Source: Deltaproteobacteria bacterium (GTDB taxonomy: Bacteria; UBA10199; SPLOWO2-01-44-7). Taken from it: a DNA stretch of 14,035 bases. The translations under genes were made by a program, and so were the position numbers. The stretch is from assembly GCA_016203765.1 (NCBI GenBank), contig JACQMB010000028.1, forward strand, positions 1 through 14,035, in the 5' to 3' direction. Below are positions 6,576 through 14,000 of the stretch, in pieces (position 1 is the first letter of the stretch; each line of letters opens with the position of its first letter). The notes below the pieces were generated by a model. That model searched no databases and had not been told where the DNA came from. It saw only the letters and a list, made by a program, of their open reading frames with translations.

Positions 6576-8033
6576 ATGAATTGGCGCGCCCTGTTCAAAC
6601 TGCTGGGCCTTTTTTCCTGTGTCATCGCCTTGCTGATCGGCATCTCCGCGGGCCTCTCTTTTTTGTTTCGGGAAAGCGAGGCCGCGTGGCTGGGACTTTC
6701 GGCGCTGATTCCCCTGGCCGGCGGCCTTGGCCTGATGCAGTTTTCCTGGCGCGAAGAGGTCACCACCCTTTCCCACCGGGAGGCCACGTTGTTGATTGCG
6801 CTCACCTGGATCGTTGCCATCGTGTGGGGGGCCTTCCCTTTTTATTTGACCGGGGCCTTCGGCGACACTTCGGCCCTTTCTTTTTTGAACTCCCTGTTTG
6901 AATCAACCTCCGGTTTTACGGCGACGGCCGCCAGCGTTTTGGTGCCGATGACCCCGTTGGAAAAATTATCGCACGGTCTTTTGTTTTGGCGGGCCTTGAG
7001 CCAATGGCTGGGGGGGCTGAGCGTGGTCCTGATGGCACTGCTCTTTTTGCCCTTCATCCGTGCCGGCGGGATGGAGCTCTTTCAGACCGGAACGATCGCG
7101 AGGGAACGCCTGCGCACCCAGGCGGGCGAAACCTCGCGGACCGTTTTGTTTGTCTATCTTGGGTTTACGGTCTTCTGCGCGGCCTTTTTGATGATAGGGG
7201 GGATGAATCCCTTTGATGCCCTCTGCCACGCCTTTGCCGCCGTCTCTTCGGGCGGCTTTTCGACCCAGACGGGAAACGTGGCGGCCTATAACAGCCAGTT
7301 GGTCGAAATCGTTTTGATCGTTTTCATGATTTTGGGAACGACCAGTTTTGCCCTGCATGTTTCTTTTGTGCGGAAGGAGTGGGGAGCCTATTTTCGCTCC
7401 ACCGAACTGAAGATGTATCTGGTTGTCTTGTTCTCGGCCGTTGTGGTGGTCGGGTGGAACCTGAAATTAAGCGGCATGGAGTTGCAATGGCGCGAGGTGA
7501 TTTTCAATACGGTCTCCTTGGGTTCCACCACCGGTTTTTGGAACGCCGATGTGAGCTTGTGGCCCTCGTTCGCCAAGGGGATTTTGTTGTTGCTCATGTT
7601 TGTGGGGGGGACGGTCGGCTCCACCTCCGGGGCGATCAAGGGTTTTCGGACCATGCTCCTGATCAAATATGCCTATCGTCAGGTCTTTCGGATGATCCAC
7701 CCGGCCGGATTTACACCGGTCAAGCTGGAAGGCAAAGTCGTGGAACGTGAGGTCTTGGAAGGGGTGGCCGCCTTCTTTTTTCTCTATATTTTGATTTTTA
7801 CCTTTGCCTCACTGGTCTTGCAGATGCTGGGCTACGACATGCTGGTGGCCGCCTCGGCCGTGGCCTCCTGTCTGGGCGGCGTGGGTCCCGGTTTTAACGA
7901 ACTAGGGGCTACCGGCGGCTATTACAGCGTTCCGGTCGCGGGCAAGTTGACTTTGATGGGGTGTATGCTATTGGGTCGAGTCGAGATTTTTCCGATTTTA
8001 GTCGTCCTTTCCAGAGAATTCTGGAGAAAATAG
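6576..8033 (+). CDS. trkH: TrkH-type potassium uptake membrane protein
   Basis: A 485-residue inner-membrane protein of the TrkH/KtrB superfamily, the ion-conducting subunit of a K+ uptake system. Four pore-loop signatures, one per MPM repeat, are seen: TSGFT (111-115), SSGGFST (224-230), GSTTGF (316-321) and GGVGPGF (434-440). Each contains the glycine of the selectivity filter. The GGTVGSTSGAIKGFR segment (345-359) matches the conserved gate/cytoplasmic region. Hydrophobic helices fill the rest, and the length is normal for TrkH. The cytoplasmic NAD/ATP-binding partner TrkA is not coded in this window. The ATG at 6576 is preceded by AGGCGG with short spacing. The sodA start codon follows 9 nt after the stop, so the two are probably cotranscribed. 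Family is certain; K+ versus Na+ preference is inferred. Confidence 0.93.
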   Translation: MNWRALFKLLGLFSCVIALLIGISAGLSFLFRESEAAWLGLSALIPLAGGLGLMQFSWREEVTTLSHREATLLIALTWIVAIVWGAFPFYLTGAFGDTSALSFLNSLFESTSGFTATAASVLVPMTPLEKLSHGLLFWRALSQWLGGLSVVLMALLFLPFIRAGGMELFQTGTIARERLRTQAGETSRTVLFVYLGFTVFCAAFLMIGGMNPFDALCHAFAAVSSGGFSTQTGNVAAYNSQLVEIVLIVFMILGTTSFALHVSFVRKEWGAYFRSTELKMYLVVLFSAVVVVGWNLKLSGMELQWREVIFNTVSLGSTTGFWNADVSLWPSFAKGILLLLMFVGGTVGSTSGAIKGFRTMLLIKYAYRQVFRMIHPAGFTPVKLEGKVVEREVLEGVAAFFFLYILIFTFASLVLQMLGYDMLVAASAVASCLGGVGPGFNELGATGGYYSVPVAGKLTLMGCMLLGRVEIFPILVVLSREFWRK

Positions 8034-8042
8034 GAGGCACAA

Positions 8043-8654
8043 ATGGCGCATCAATTACCTGAGTTGGGTTACCCCTACGACGCCCTGGAACCGCACATTG
8101 ACGCGCGGACCATGGAGATTCACCACACCAAGCATCACAACGCTTATGTCACCAAACTGAATGACGCCCTGAAGGACCAGCCCAAACTGGCCGACCGGCC
8201 AGTGATTGATCTAATCCGCAAGCTGAAAGAGGTCCCCGAAAAAATCCGCGCGGCGGTGCAAAACAACGGCGGCGGTCATGCCAACCATACCTTCTTTTGG
8301 GAAATCATGACGCCGGGCGGACGGGGAGAACCGAAAGGAAAGCTGGCCGACGCGATCAAGGCCGCTTTTTCCAATTTTGACAACTTCAAGAAGGAATTTG
8401 CCAACGCCGCGGCCACCCGCTTCGGCTCCGGCTGGGCCTGGCTCTGTCTCAATGGTGGCAAGCTCTGTGTCTGTTCCTCCCCCAACCAGGACTCCCCCTG
8501 GATGGAGGGGAACACTCCCATCCTGGGTTGTGATGTTTGGGAACACGCCTATTATCTAAAATACCAAAACCGCCGTCCCGACTACGTGACCGCTTGGTGG
8601 AACTGCGTGAACTGGAACAAGGTGGCGGAGAAATTTGAAACGGCCAAGAAGTAA
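8043..8654 (+). CDS. sodA: Superoxide dismutase, Mn-type of the Fe/Mn family
   Basis: A 203-residue cytosolic enzyme converting superoxide to oxygen and hydrogen peroxide. Metal ligands are visible: H27 in MEIHHTKHHNAYV, H82 in GGGHANHTFFW, and D164 and H168 in DVWEHAYYLKYQNRRPDY. The outer-sphere glutamine lies in SPNQDSP (Q149) and a glycine (G78) replaces the N-terminal glutamine of iron enzymes; both point to the Mn (or cambialistic) type. The protein has five cysteines (C135, C142, C144, C163, C188), mostly at places where relatives have valine or leucine. No signal peptide. AGGAGG at 8032-8037 lies 5 nt before the ATG and overlaps the trkH stop. Its 3' end overlaps the mqnE start by 20 nt, and a terminator-like hairpin lies 27 nt after its stop. 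Confidence 0.95.
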   Translation: MAHQLPELGYPYDALEPHIDARTMEIHHTKHHNAYVTKLNDALKDQPKLADRPVIDLIRKLKEVPEKIRAAVQNNGGGHANHTFFWEIMTPGGRGEPKGKLADAIKAAFSNFDNFKKEFANAAATRFGSGWAWLCLNGGKLCVCSSPNQDSPWMEGNTPILGCDVWEHAYYLKYQNRRPDYVTAWWNCVNWNKVAEKFETAKK

Positions 8655-9726
8655 AATTGAAGAAAAGATTTTGAAGTTAGAGCCCCTCTCCAAAGCAGAG
8701 GGGCTTTTGCTTTATAAAGAGTTTCCCTTAGAGGTCGTACGCCGGCTGGCGGATGCTCGGCGCCGGGCCCTTCACGGCGACCAAGTCTTCTACAACCAAA
8801 ATATCCATCTGGAACCGACCAACAAGTGCGTTTATTCGTGCAAATTTTGCGCCTTTTATCGAAAGCCGAAGGCTACCGAAGCCGAGGGGGCGTGGGATTA
8901 TTCATTGGAGGATGTGGAGGCGATTTTGGATCGTTATGAAGGAATGACGCTGACCGAAATTCATATCACCGGCGGGGTTCACCCCACCCACGATCTTGAG
9001 TGGTGGTGTGAACTGATCCGGCGGGTAAAAAAGTGGCGCCCGTCGATTCATGTGAAAGCCTACACCGCCGTTGAAATTGCCTGGATGGCGAACCAATCGA
9101 AACTTTCTTTTCGGGAAACACTGTTGCGCCTGAAACAAGCCGGCCTCGACTCCCTTCCGGCCGGAGGGGCAGAAATTTTTGCCCCGGAGATTCGCAAAAA
9201 AATCGCCGGCGGGAAGGCCCCGGCCAATTGCTGGCTGGAAATCCATGAAACGGCGCACCGGCTGGGAATACAATCGAACGCCTCGATGCTCTACGGCCAT
9301 GTGGAAACGCTGGAACAGCGCCTCGATCACATGATCGCCCTGCGCGATCTTCAAGAAAAAACCGGCGGCTTCAACGCCTTCATCCCCTTAAAATACCGCC
9401 ACGAAAATAATCACCTTTCCCATCTTCCGGAGTTGAGCGAAGCACAAGACCTGCGCAACTACGCGGTGGCCCGCCTGATGATCCACAACATCAAGCATAT
9501 CAAGACTTATTGGGCGATGCTGGGGTTGGAGACGGCGCGGAAAAGTTTGCGCTATGGCGCCGACGATTTGGATGGGACGATCTATGACACGACCAAAATT
9601 TATTCGATGGCGGGATCGATTTCCAAACCCTCCCTGACCCCGCAGGAATTAAGAGTGATGATTGAAAAAAACGGTTTTGTCCCCGTTGAACGCGATTCCC
9701 TCTATCAGGTTCTTCACGCCGCGTGA
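8635..9726 (+). CDS. mqnE: Aminofutalosine synthase (MqnE), radical SAM
   Basis: A 363-residue radical SAM enzyme. MqnE joins 3-[(1-carboxyvinyl)oxy]benzoate to the adenosyl group of SAM to give aminofutalosine, early in the futalosine menaquinone pathway. The 4Fe-4S ligands are C65, C69 and C72 in NKCVYSCKFCAFYR. Further family blocks are ITGGVHP (111-117), GGAEIF, MLYGHVETLEQRLDHM and DDLDGTIYDTTKIYSMAG (about 312-329). The last of these separates MqnE from MqnC. The start is uncertain: I give the TTG at 8635, preceded by GGAG within sodA; a TTG at 8671 is possible. Conserved sequence begins around EPLSKAEGLLLY, so either start keeps the full domain. The gene overlaps sodA by 20 nt and the convergent desaturase by 78 nt. 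Its other pathway gene here is mqnD. Confidence 0.92.
   Translation: MKRPRSKIEEKILKLEPLSKAEGLLLYKEFPLEVVRRLADARRRALHGDQVFYNQNIHLEPTNKCVYSCKFCAFYRKPKATEAEGAWDYSLEDVEAILDRYEGMTLTEIHITGGVHPTHDLEWWCELIRRVKKWRPSIHVKAYTAVEIAWMANQSKLSFRETLLRLKQAGLDSLPAGGAEIFAPEIRKKIAGGKAPANCWLEIHETAHRLGIQSNASMLYGHVETLEQRLDHMIALRDLQEKTGGFNAFIPLKYRHENNHLSHLPELSEAQDLRNYAVARLMIHNIKHIKTYWAMLGLETARKSLRYGADDLDGTIYDTTKIYSMAGSISKPSLTPQELRVMIEKNGFVPVERDSLYQVLHAA
8681..8708 (+). terminator. Terminator-like hairpin inside the 5' end of mqnE
   Basis: AGCCCCTCT (8681-8689) and AGAGGGGCT (8697-8705) form a perfect 9-bp GC-rich stem with a 7-nt loop, followed by TTTGCTTT. This is the shape of an intrinsic terminator, 27 nt downstream of the sodA stop but within mqnE codons for the conserved EPLSKAEGLL segment. 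It could end part of the sodA transcription and lower mqnE output, or be opened when ribosomes translate mqnE. Confidence 0.6.
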
Positions 9727-10590
9727 GGCTTGTTCTCTCTTTTCTTTTAAACGGAGCTTGGCCAGTAAAATCTTTTCTTTGGGGATCCGGCGGAGGTTTT
9801 TGGCCAGCCGCGCCTTGGCCAAAATCCAGATCATCCACTTGGTCGGGTCCCAATGAAAGAAACGGAAACCGTTCCGGTAATCGGCTTGAAAGGCATGGTG
9901 AAAATTATGAAAGCCCTCCCCAAAAGTCAAAAAAGCCATCAGCCAGCTGTCTTTGGAAGTGTCTTGATCGGAATAGGGTTGCCTGCCGATAAAATGGCAG
10001 AAGGAATTGATCAAAAAAGTGGCATGGTGGTTGAAAACCGTCCTGGCAACCCCCGCCAGCAGAAGGCCGCCCCACGGGTCGCCCCACAGGGAGGCAATCC
10101 CCGCCGGCAGGGCGAATCCGGCCAGGAGAGCGATCGGATAATAATAACGGTCTTGAAAACGAATGAGGGGGTCTTTCATCAGATCGGGGATATTGTTGAT
10201 GACATGGCCGGACGGCTTTTTAAAAAAGACCCAACCCATGTGGGCCCATAAAAATCCCTTGTTGATATTGTAGGGGTCGGGCTCCTGATCGACATGCAGG
10301 TGGTGTTCCCGGTGATCGGAACACCAGTGCTTGGCCGAGTTTTCAAAAGAGGCGGCGCCGAAAATCAGAAAGAAGAGACGCAGCAGCCAGCGGGCCTCGT
10401 AACTGCGATGGGTAAAAAGGCGGTGGTAGCCGGCCGTAATGCTAAGCCCCGTGATCATCGACATGCCAAGAGCCAGAATCCAGGTTGCCCCATGGAGCCG
10501 GCCGGTCCAAATCAGATAAGGAACACCGGTTAGGGCAATGATCGGCGTTGCAATCAAAAAAATCGTGTTGGTCCAGTTGATTTGTTTCAC
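9649..10590 (-). CDS. Acyl-CoA / fatty acid desaturase, Delta-9 type
   Basis: A 313-residue integral membrane di-iron desaturase. Three histidine boxes are present: HRLFTH (56-61), HREHH (93-97, followed by another H at 99) and HNFHH (228-232), with NHHATFLINSFCH (187-199) between them. Hydrophobic segments around 10-55, 70-85, 150-165 and 175-190 fit the usual four-helix topology. It should introduce a double bond into acyl chains. The frame is open much further upstream, but the start is taken as the GTG at 10590 because it overlaps the preceding gene's TGA (GTGA), and family similarity begins about there; upstream residues are out-of-frame translation of the synthase gene. The C-terminus runs 78 nt into the convergent mqnE. 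It is the last gene of the thiI-to-desaturase operon. Confidence 0.9.
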   Translation of the reverse strand: MKQINWTNTIFLIATPIIALTGVPYLIWTGRLHGATWILALGMSMITGLSITAGYHRLFTHRSYEARWLLRLFFLIFGAASFENSAKHWCSDHREHHLHVDQEPDPYNINKGFLWAHMGWVFFKKPSGHVINNIPDLMKDPLIRFQDRYYYPIALLAGFALPAGIASLWGDPWGGLLLAGVARTVFNHHATFLINSFCHFIGRQPYSDQDTSKDSWLMAFLTFGEGFHNFHHAFQADYRNGFRFFHWDPTKWMIWILAKARLAKNLRRIPKEKILLAKLRLKEKREQASRGVKNLIEGIAFNGDKTVFFNHHS

Positions 10591-11465
10591 CGGAGCAAGG
10601 AACTTAACAAAGTTTGATAAACTTGTCTCCTGGAAACTTTGTGGATTTTGGCCGGACTCAGCCAGTCGCCGGCGTTTTCCAGCAATTCCAGCGTTTTGAA
10701 ACCCAAACGGACGGGGAGTCGGACCACCGCCTTGAGGCGGCAGGCATACCAGGGGTAAAAATCGCAGTAGGGGCGGTAGGCGTTGAGGCATTCCCTGGCG
10801 CGCCCGGTCAGCACTCGGCGATTCCTCAACAATCCTTGAGGAATATAGCGGCGTCCTTTTTCCAAATCCCGCGGCAGATCCCGAAGGATATTGACCAGCT
10901 GAAGTCCCTTCCCTATTTTTTCGCCCAAATCTTCCACGTCGGGGCCCCAATTTTCGGCAAATCCAAAATGTTGCTTGACCATCCGCGTCCAAAACCGCCC
11001 CACACAACCGGCAACGTAGTAGGTGTATTGCTCCAGCGCCTGTTCGGTTTTCAACCCTTCCGTCAAACCCAAATCCATCTGCATCCCCTGGGTTAGTTCC
11101 AAAACCAGCTCTTGAATCAGGCTCCAGTCGGCGGGGGGGAGTTTGGCCAGCGCTTCCATGAGGGCCGGCAGATTTTCGATCAGTTTTTTTTCAGCCGGTG
11201 ATCCGCCTGCGGGTTGTTTGACCGCATCCGCAATATCCTTGGCAAACCCATCGCCTTGCGTTGCAAACAACTCACGGTAGGCATCAAGAATTTTAAGGCG
11301 ATCTTGTCTTGGAATCAGATCGGTATCGGCGATCGTATCGGCCGCCTTGCAGGCCAGGAAGGCCAAACTGATCGGTTCGCGAATCGGCCGCGGCAAAAGA
11401 ATCAGACTCAAATAAAACGACCGCGAGACCCCTTGGAGAATTTTTTTTAGATGGGGAGAAGACAT
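10587..11465 (-). CDS. Squalene/phytoene synthase family protein, squalene-synthase-like
   Basis: A 292-residue all-helical prenyl transferase. Features: VSRSFYLSLILLP (13-25), the first aspartate motif DTIAD (43-47), YTYYVAGCVGRFWTRM (147-162), and the second aspartate motif within NILRDLPRD (192-200) followed by KGRRYIP. The N-terminal VSRSF motif and the W-T-R-M after the VAG block resemble eukaryote-type squalene synthase (farnesyl diphosphate farnesyltransferase) more than HpnC or CrtB. The expected reaction is head-to-head joining of two farnesyl diphosphates to presqualene diphosphate and squalene. No C-terminal membrane anchor is seen. It overlaps the upstream paralogue by 19 nt and the downstream desaturase by 4 nt. 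The exact product (C30 versus C40) cannot be fixed from sequence alone. Confidence 0.82.
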   Translation of the reverse strand: MSSPHLKKILQGVSRSFYLSLILLPRPIREPISLAFLACKAADTIADTDLIPRQDRLKILDAYRELFATQGDGFAKDIADAVKQPAGGSPAEKKLIENLPALMEALAKLPPADWSLIQELVLELTQGMQMDLGLTEGLKTEQALEQYTYYVAGCVGRFWTRMVKQHFGFAENWGPDVEDLGEKIGKGLQLVNILRDLPRDLEKGRRYIPQGLLRNRRVLTGRARECLNAYRPYCDFYPWYACRLKAVVRLPVRLGFKTLELLENAGDWLSPAKIHKVSRRQVYQTLLSSLLR

Positions 11466-12304
11466 TTGAATATTTCCCGCCCGGCAATTTTTAATTTTTC
11501 CGCTCGAGAAAGCCGGACTTTTTCCTTGAAAATACTTATCGGATCCTTGGCGATTTTGTCGAGGAGGGTTTCATAGATGCGTCCCATGCTGAAGGCGGCC
11601 GCCAGCCGGCGGCGGGCCTTTCCCGTTTTGGGAAAACCCTCCCAAGCCTGGCGGTAGAAACCGCGCGCCCGTTCCATTTCGAAATAGAGCATATCAAACA
11701 AGTTAAGATTGCTGGGGTCGGGGTGGGCCAGGTCGCGCAGACCGATTTGAAAGCGGGTCAAATCCTCCTGCGGAAGGTAGACCCGATCCCTTCGCAGGTC
11801 GGTCGCGATGTCTCTTAAAATGTTGGTCAACTGCAACGCTTTTCCAAGGGCAATGCCGGCCTGTTGCGTGGCGGAAGTCAGCTCCACGCCAAAAAGGTGA
11901 AGGGAAACCAGCCCCACGCACGAAGCCACCCGGTAACAATAGGTCTCCAATTCGGCAAAGGTATCATAACTTTTGTTCGTTAAATCCATCTCACAGCCGG
12001 CGACGATTTCTTCCAGGTATTTTGGGGGAACGCTGTATATTTTAACTACACCGCCCAAGGCTTTGCCGACCGGATGTTGAGGATCACCTTGATAAATTTG
12101 GGCAACCTCTTCTTTCCAAAAATCAATTTGCTGCCGGGCCTTCTGCGGATCGTCGGCCAAATCGGCCGCGTCATCGACCTTCCGGCAGAAGGCGTAAAAG
12201 GCCTCCAGGGCCCGGCGTCTTTTGGGCCCGAAAAGATAAAAGGAAAAGACAAAATTGGAACCGCTTTGCCGGCAGACTCGGTGGCAATACTTTTGGGGCG
12301 TCAT
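11447..12304 (-). CDS. hpnD: HpnD-like presqualene diphosphate synthase (squalene/phytoene synthase family)
   Basis: A 285-residue prenyl transferase. Family features: SGSNFVFSFYLFGPKRR (14-30), the first aspartate motif DDAAD within FCRKVDDAADLAD (39-51), CYRVASCVGLVSLHLFG (123-139), and ALQLTNILRDIATDLRRDRVYLP (156-178) holding the second aspartate motif. The start SGS-F-F and the V-D-D motif fit HpnD, which makes presqualene diphosphate in the bacterial hopanoid route; phytoene synthase CrtB is the main alternative. The ATG follows the doxX stop with no gap (TAAATG) and no strong ribosome site, so it probably relies on coupling. The C-terminal 19 nt overlap the next synthase. Two dissimilar paralogues in a row suggest either two steps of one C30 route or two different products. 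Confidence 0.78.
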   Translation of the reverse strand: MTPQKYCHRVCRQSGSNFVFSFYLFGPKRRRALEAFYAFCRKVDDAADLADDPQKARQQIDFWKEEVAQIYQGDPQHPVGKALGGVVKIYSVPPKYLEEIVAGCEMDLTNKSYDTFAELETYCYRVASCVGLVSLHLFGVELTSATQQAGIALGKALQLTNILRDIATDLRRDRVYLPQEDLTRFQIGLRDLAHPDPSNLNLFDMLYFEMERARGFYRQAWEGFPKTGKARRRLAAAFSMGRIYETLLDKIAKDPISIFKEKVRLSRAEKLKIAGREIFKCLLPI

Positions 12305-12721
12305 TTAGTCGCGCTTGATGGAAAACCGACCGGAACCGGAATAGAGAATGGCCAATGCCAAGCCGATCAAGGCCACATTGTATTCATAGCCCTGATTGCT
12401 CAGGAACAATCCGTTTTTCCAGTGAACCGTGGCGACGGCCACAACCATCACGCCGATAATAAACAGAGCCCCCCACCGGGAGAAAATTCCCAGCAGGACC
12501 ATCAGGCCCCCGAAAAATTCGGTGCATCCGGCCAACAGGGCCCAAAAAATAGCGGGCTTCAACCCCAAGCTTTCCAAGGAGCCGGCAAAACCGATAAGCC
12601 CAGGCCCTCCCCACAGCCCAAAAAGTTTTTGCCCGCCGTGGGCAATAAAAATCCAGCCCAGGGCCAGGCGGACGGGAATCAGGCTGTAGTCTTTGAAGTT
12701 TGAAAATATTTTCTGAAGCAT
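12305..12721 (-). CDS. DoxX family membrane protein
   Basis: A 138-residue protein with four predicted membrane helices (about 14-30, 57-80, 84-101 and 113-128). The N-terminal RLALGWIFIAHGGQKLFG (18-35) and the AGCTEFFGGLMVLLG block (64-78) are typical of the DoxX/YphA family. The family name comes from a subunit of an archaeal thiosulfate:quinone oxidoreductase, but most bacterial members have no proven role; some are linked to redox stress. GGGGGG followed by TGAC lies directly before the ATG. The thiI stop is 1 nt upstream and the HpnD-like start directly downstream, so it is firmly inside the operon. Confidence 0.88.
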   Translation of the reverse strand: MLQKIFSNFKDYSLIPVRLALGWIFIAHGGQKLFGLWGGPGLIGFAGSLESLGLKPAIFWALLAGCTEFFGGLMVLLGIFSRWGALFIIGVMVVAVATVHWKNGLFLSNQGYEYNVALIGLALAILYSGSGRFSIKRD

Positions 12722-12722
12722 G

Positions 12723-13883
12723 TCACCCCCCTTGCAAGACGTGGCGTTTTGTCTCTTTTACACCCCGTTCGACCCACGCGTCCACAGGTAAATTTGCCTC
12801 CAGCCTCTCCAACTCTTCCGCGCGCGATTGAGTCTTGGGGTGTCTGGGAACCATAAAACTGCAACAGTCTTCATGCGGCCGAATGGAGGTTTCGTAGGTT
12901 CCAAAGGCTTGCGCCTCTTTCACAATTTCAACCTTATCCATTCCGATCAGTGGCCTAAAAATGGGGAGCGTGGCCGCCTGTTCAATGCTGGCCAAGTTGG
13001 AAAGGGTCTGGCTCGCCACCTGCGAGAGCGACTCGCCGGTTACCAGCCCCATCGAGCCGTATTCACGGGCCAGGACTTCCGCAATCCGAAGCATCATCCG
13101 GCGGTAGAGCAAAACCCGGTAGCCCTCCGGCGCTTTGGCCACAATCTCCCTTTGGATTTCACCGAATGGCACAGCCAGCAAAAGGCCGCCGCCCTGAAAA
13201 CTCCCCAAATACTCGGCCAGATCCAGGGTTTTATCGAGCGATTGTTCGGAGGCAAAGGGGGCCGAGTGAAAATGGACAAATAAAACCCGACAGCCCCGTT
13301 TCATCATCCGCAGGCAGGCGACCGGCGAGTCGATCCCGCCCGATAGGAGGCCGGCCACCGAGCCGGCCACCCCCACCGGCAGGCCGCCGGGTCCGGCGAT
13401 TTTTTCAAAGCCGAAAAAGAACCGGTCATGAAACATTTCAATGTGAATGGTCGTTTGCGGATTTTCCAGGTCGACGCGTGAGCCCGTTTTTTCCTGAACC
13501 AGCCGTCCGATGGCCTCATTGACCTCTTGGGAACCCAAAGCTAATTGCGGCTCACATTTTTTGGCTCGCACCGCAAAGGAATCGAATTTGTAATCACCCA
13601 GGGCCGTAAGCACGCCGGCCTTGAGTTTGTCGAGGCCGGCCTCCACGCGCTCACATGGAATAAAGTTTACCACGCCAAAGATTTTTTTAAGCAGCGGTTG
13701 GACGGCCTCCCGCCGATGGGGCTCCGCAAACTCAATCCAGACGCGCCCTGCCAGCTTGTGAGCTTTTAAAGGGGCATAATCCTTGAGCTGGCGCTCGATG
13801 TTTTTTATCAACGCCTGTTCAAACCAATTCCGGTTGTTTTTTTTCAGCGCGATTTCGCCGTAGTGGCAAAGGATGTGTTGCAT
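12723..13883 (-). CDS. thiI: tRNA 4-thiouridine synthase ThiI, without rhodanese domain
   Basis: A 386-residue cytosolic enzyme that adenylates U8 of tRNA and inserts sulfur; in many bacteria it also supports thiazole synthesis. It has an N-terminal ferredoxin-like/THUMP region (about 1-165) and an ATP-pyrophosphatase domain with PP-loop SGGIDSPVA (181-189), VTGESLSQVASQT (281-293) and RPLIGMDK (310-317). Near the C-terminus is RPHEDCCSFMVPRHP (335-349), whose DCC corresponds to the catalytic cysteine region (C344 in E. coli ThiI). It ends there, lacking the C-terminal rhodanese domain of E. coli ThiI, as is common in most bacteria, so sulfur comes from another carrier. It is the first gene of the minus-strand operon. 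The ATG lies about 90 nt from the NrdR boxes, and the sequence upstream of the start has no strong Shine-Dalgarno. Confidence 0.94.
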   Translation of the reverse strand: MQHILCHYGEIALKKNNRNWFEQALIKNIERQLKDYAPLKAHKLAGRVWIEFAEPHRREAVQPLLKKIFGVVNFIPCERVEAGLDKLKAGVLTALGDYKFDSFAVRAKKCEPQLALGSQEVNEAIGRLVQEKTGSRVDLENPQTTIHIEMFHDRFFFGFEKIAGPGGLPVGVAGSVAGLLSGGIDSPVACLRMMKRGCRVLFVHFHSAPFASEQSLDKTLDLAEYLGSFQGGGLLLAVPFGEIQREIVAKAPEGYRVLLYRRMMLRIAEVLAREYGSMGLVTGESLSQVASQTLSNLASIEQAATLPIFRPLIGMDKVEIVKEAQAFGTYETSIRPHEDCCSFMVPRHPKTQSRAEELERLEANLPVDAWVERGVKETKRHVLQGG

Positions 13884-13966
13884 CGTAAATTCTTTAGTTG
13901 ACTACTATTTTTGAAATTGCAAGGAGTCTTCTTGAAGCCGGGCGAGAAAAAAGGCTGAAATATCGT

Positions 13967-13996
13967 TTGACACCGCAATATATTGTGGTTTAACAT
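13967..13996 (+). promoter_or_regulatory. Rightward sigma-70 promoter overlapping an NrdR box
   Basis: A perfect -35 TTGACA lies at 13967-13972. After 17-18 bp comes a weak -10, TTAACA or TAACAT (13990-13996). The first NrdR box fills the spacer, so repressor binding would exclude RNA polymerase. An AAGGGGA ribosome site (14027-14033) ends the window, placing the start codon a few bases outside. Confidence 0.6.
13973..13988 (+). promoter_or_regulatory. NrdR box 1
   Basis: CCGCAATATATTGTGG contains the 10-bp palindrome CAATATATTG (13976-13985), the core of the NrdR box consensus (ACACWATATATWGTGT-like). NrdR is the zinc-finger/ATP-cone repressor of ribonucleotide reductase genes. The paired box starts exactly 32 bp further on, about three helical turns, which is the normal arrangement. 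Confidence 0.86.
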
Positions 13997-14000
13997 TAAG

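Noticed and set aside
8010..8025. TCCAGA-GAAT-TCTGGA palindrome just before sodA as an operator
   Set aside because: It lies within trkH codons, 6-bp arms are expected by chance at this scale, and no second copy or promoter element goes with it.
10591..11007. Upstream extension of the desaturase frame (452 residues in total)
   Set aside because: The extra N-terminal residues are out-of-frame translation of the squalene-synthase-like gene, have no family similarity, and the GTGA junction at 10587-10590 gives a better coupled start.
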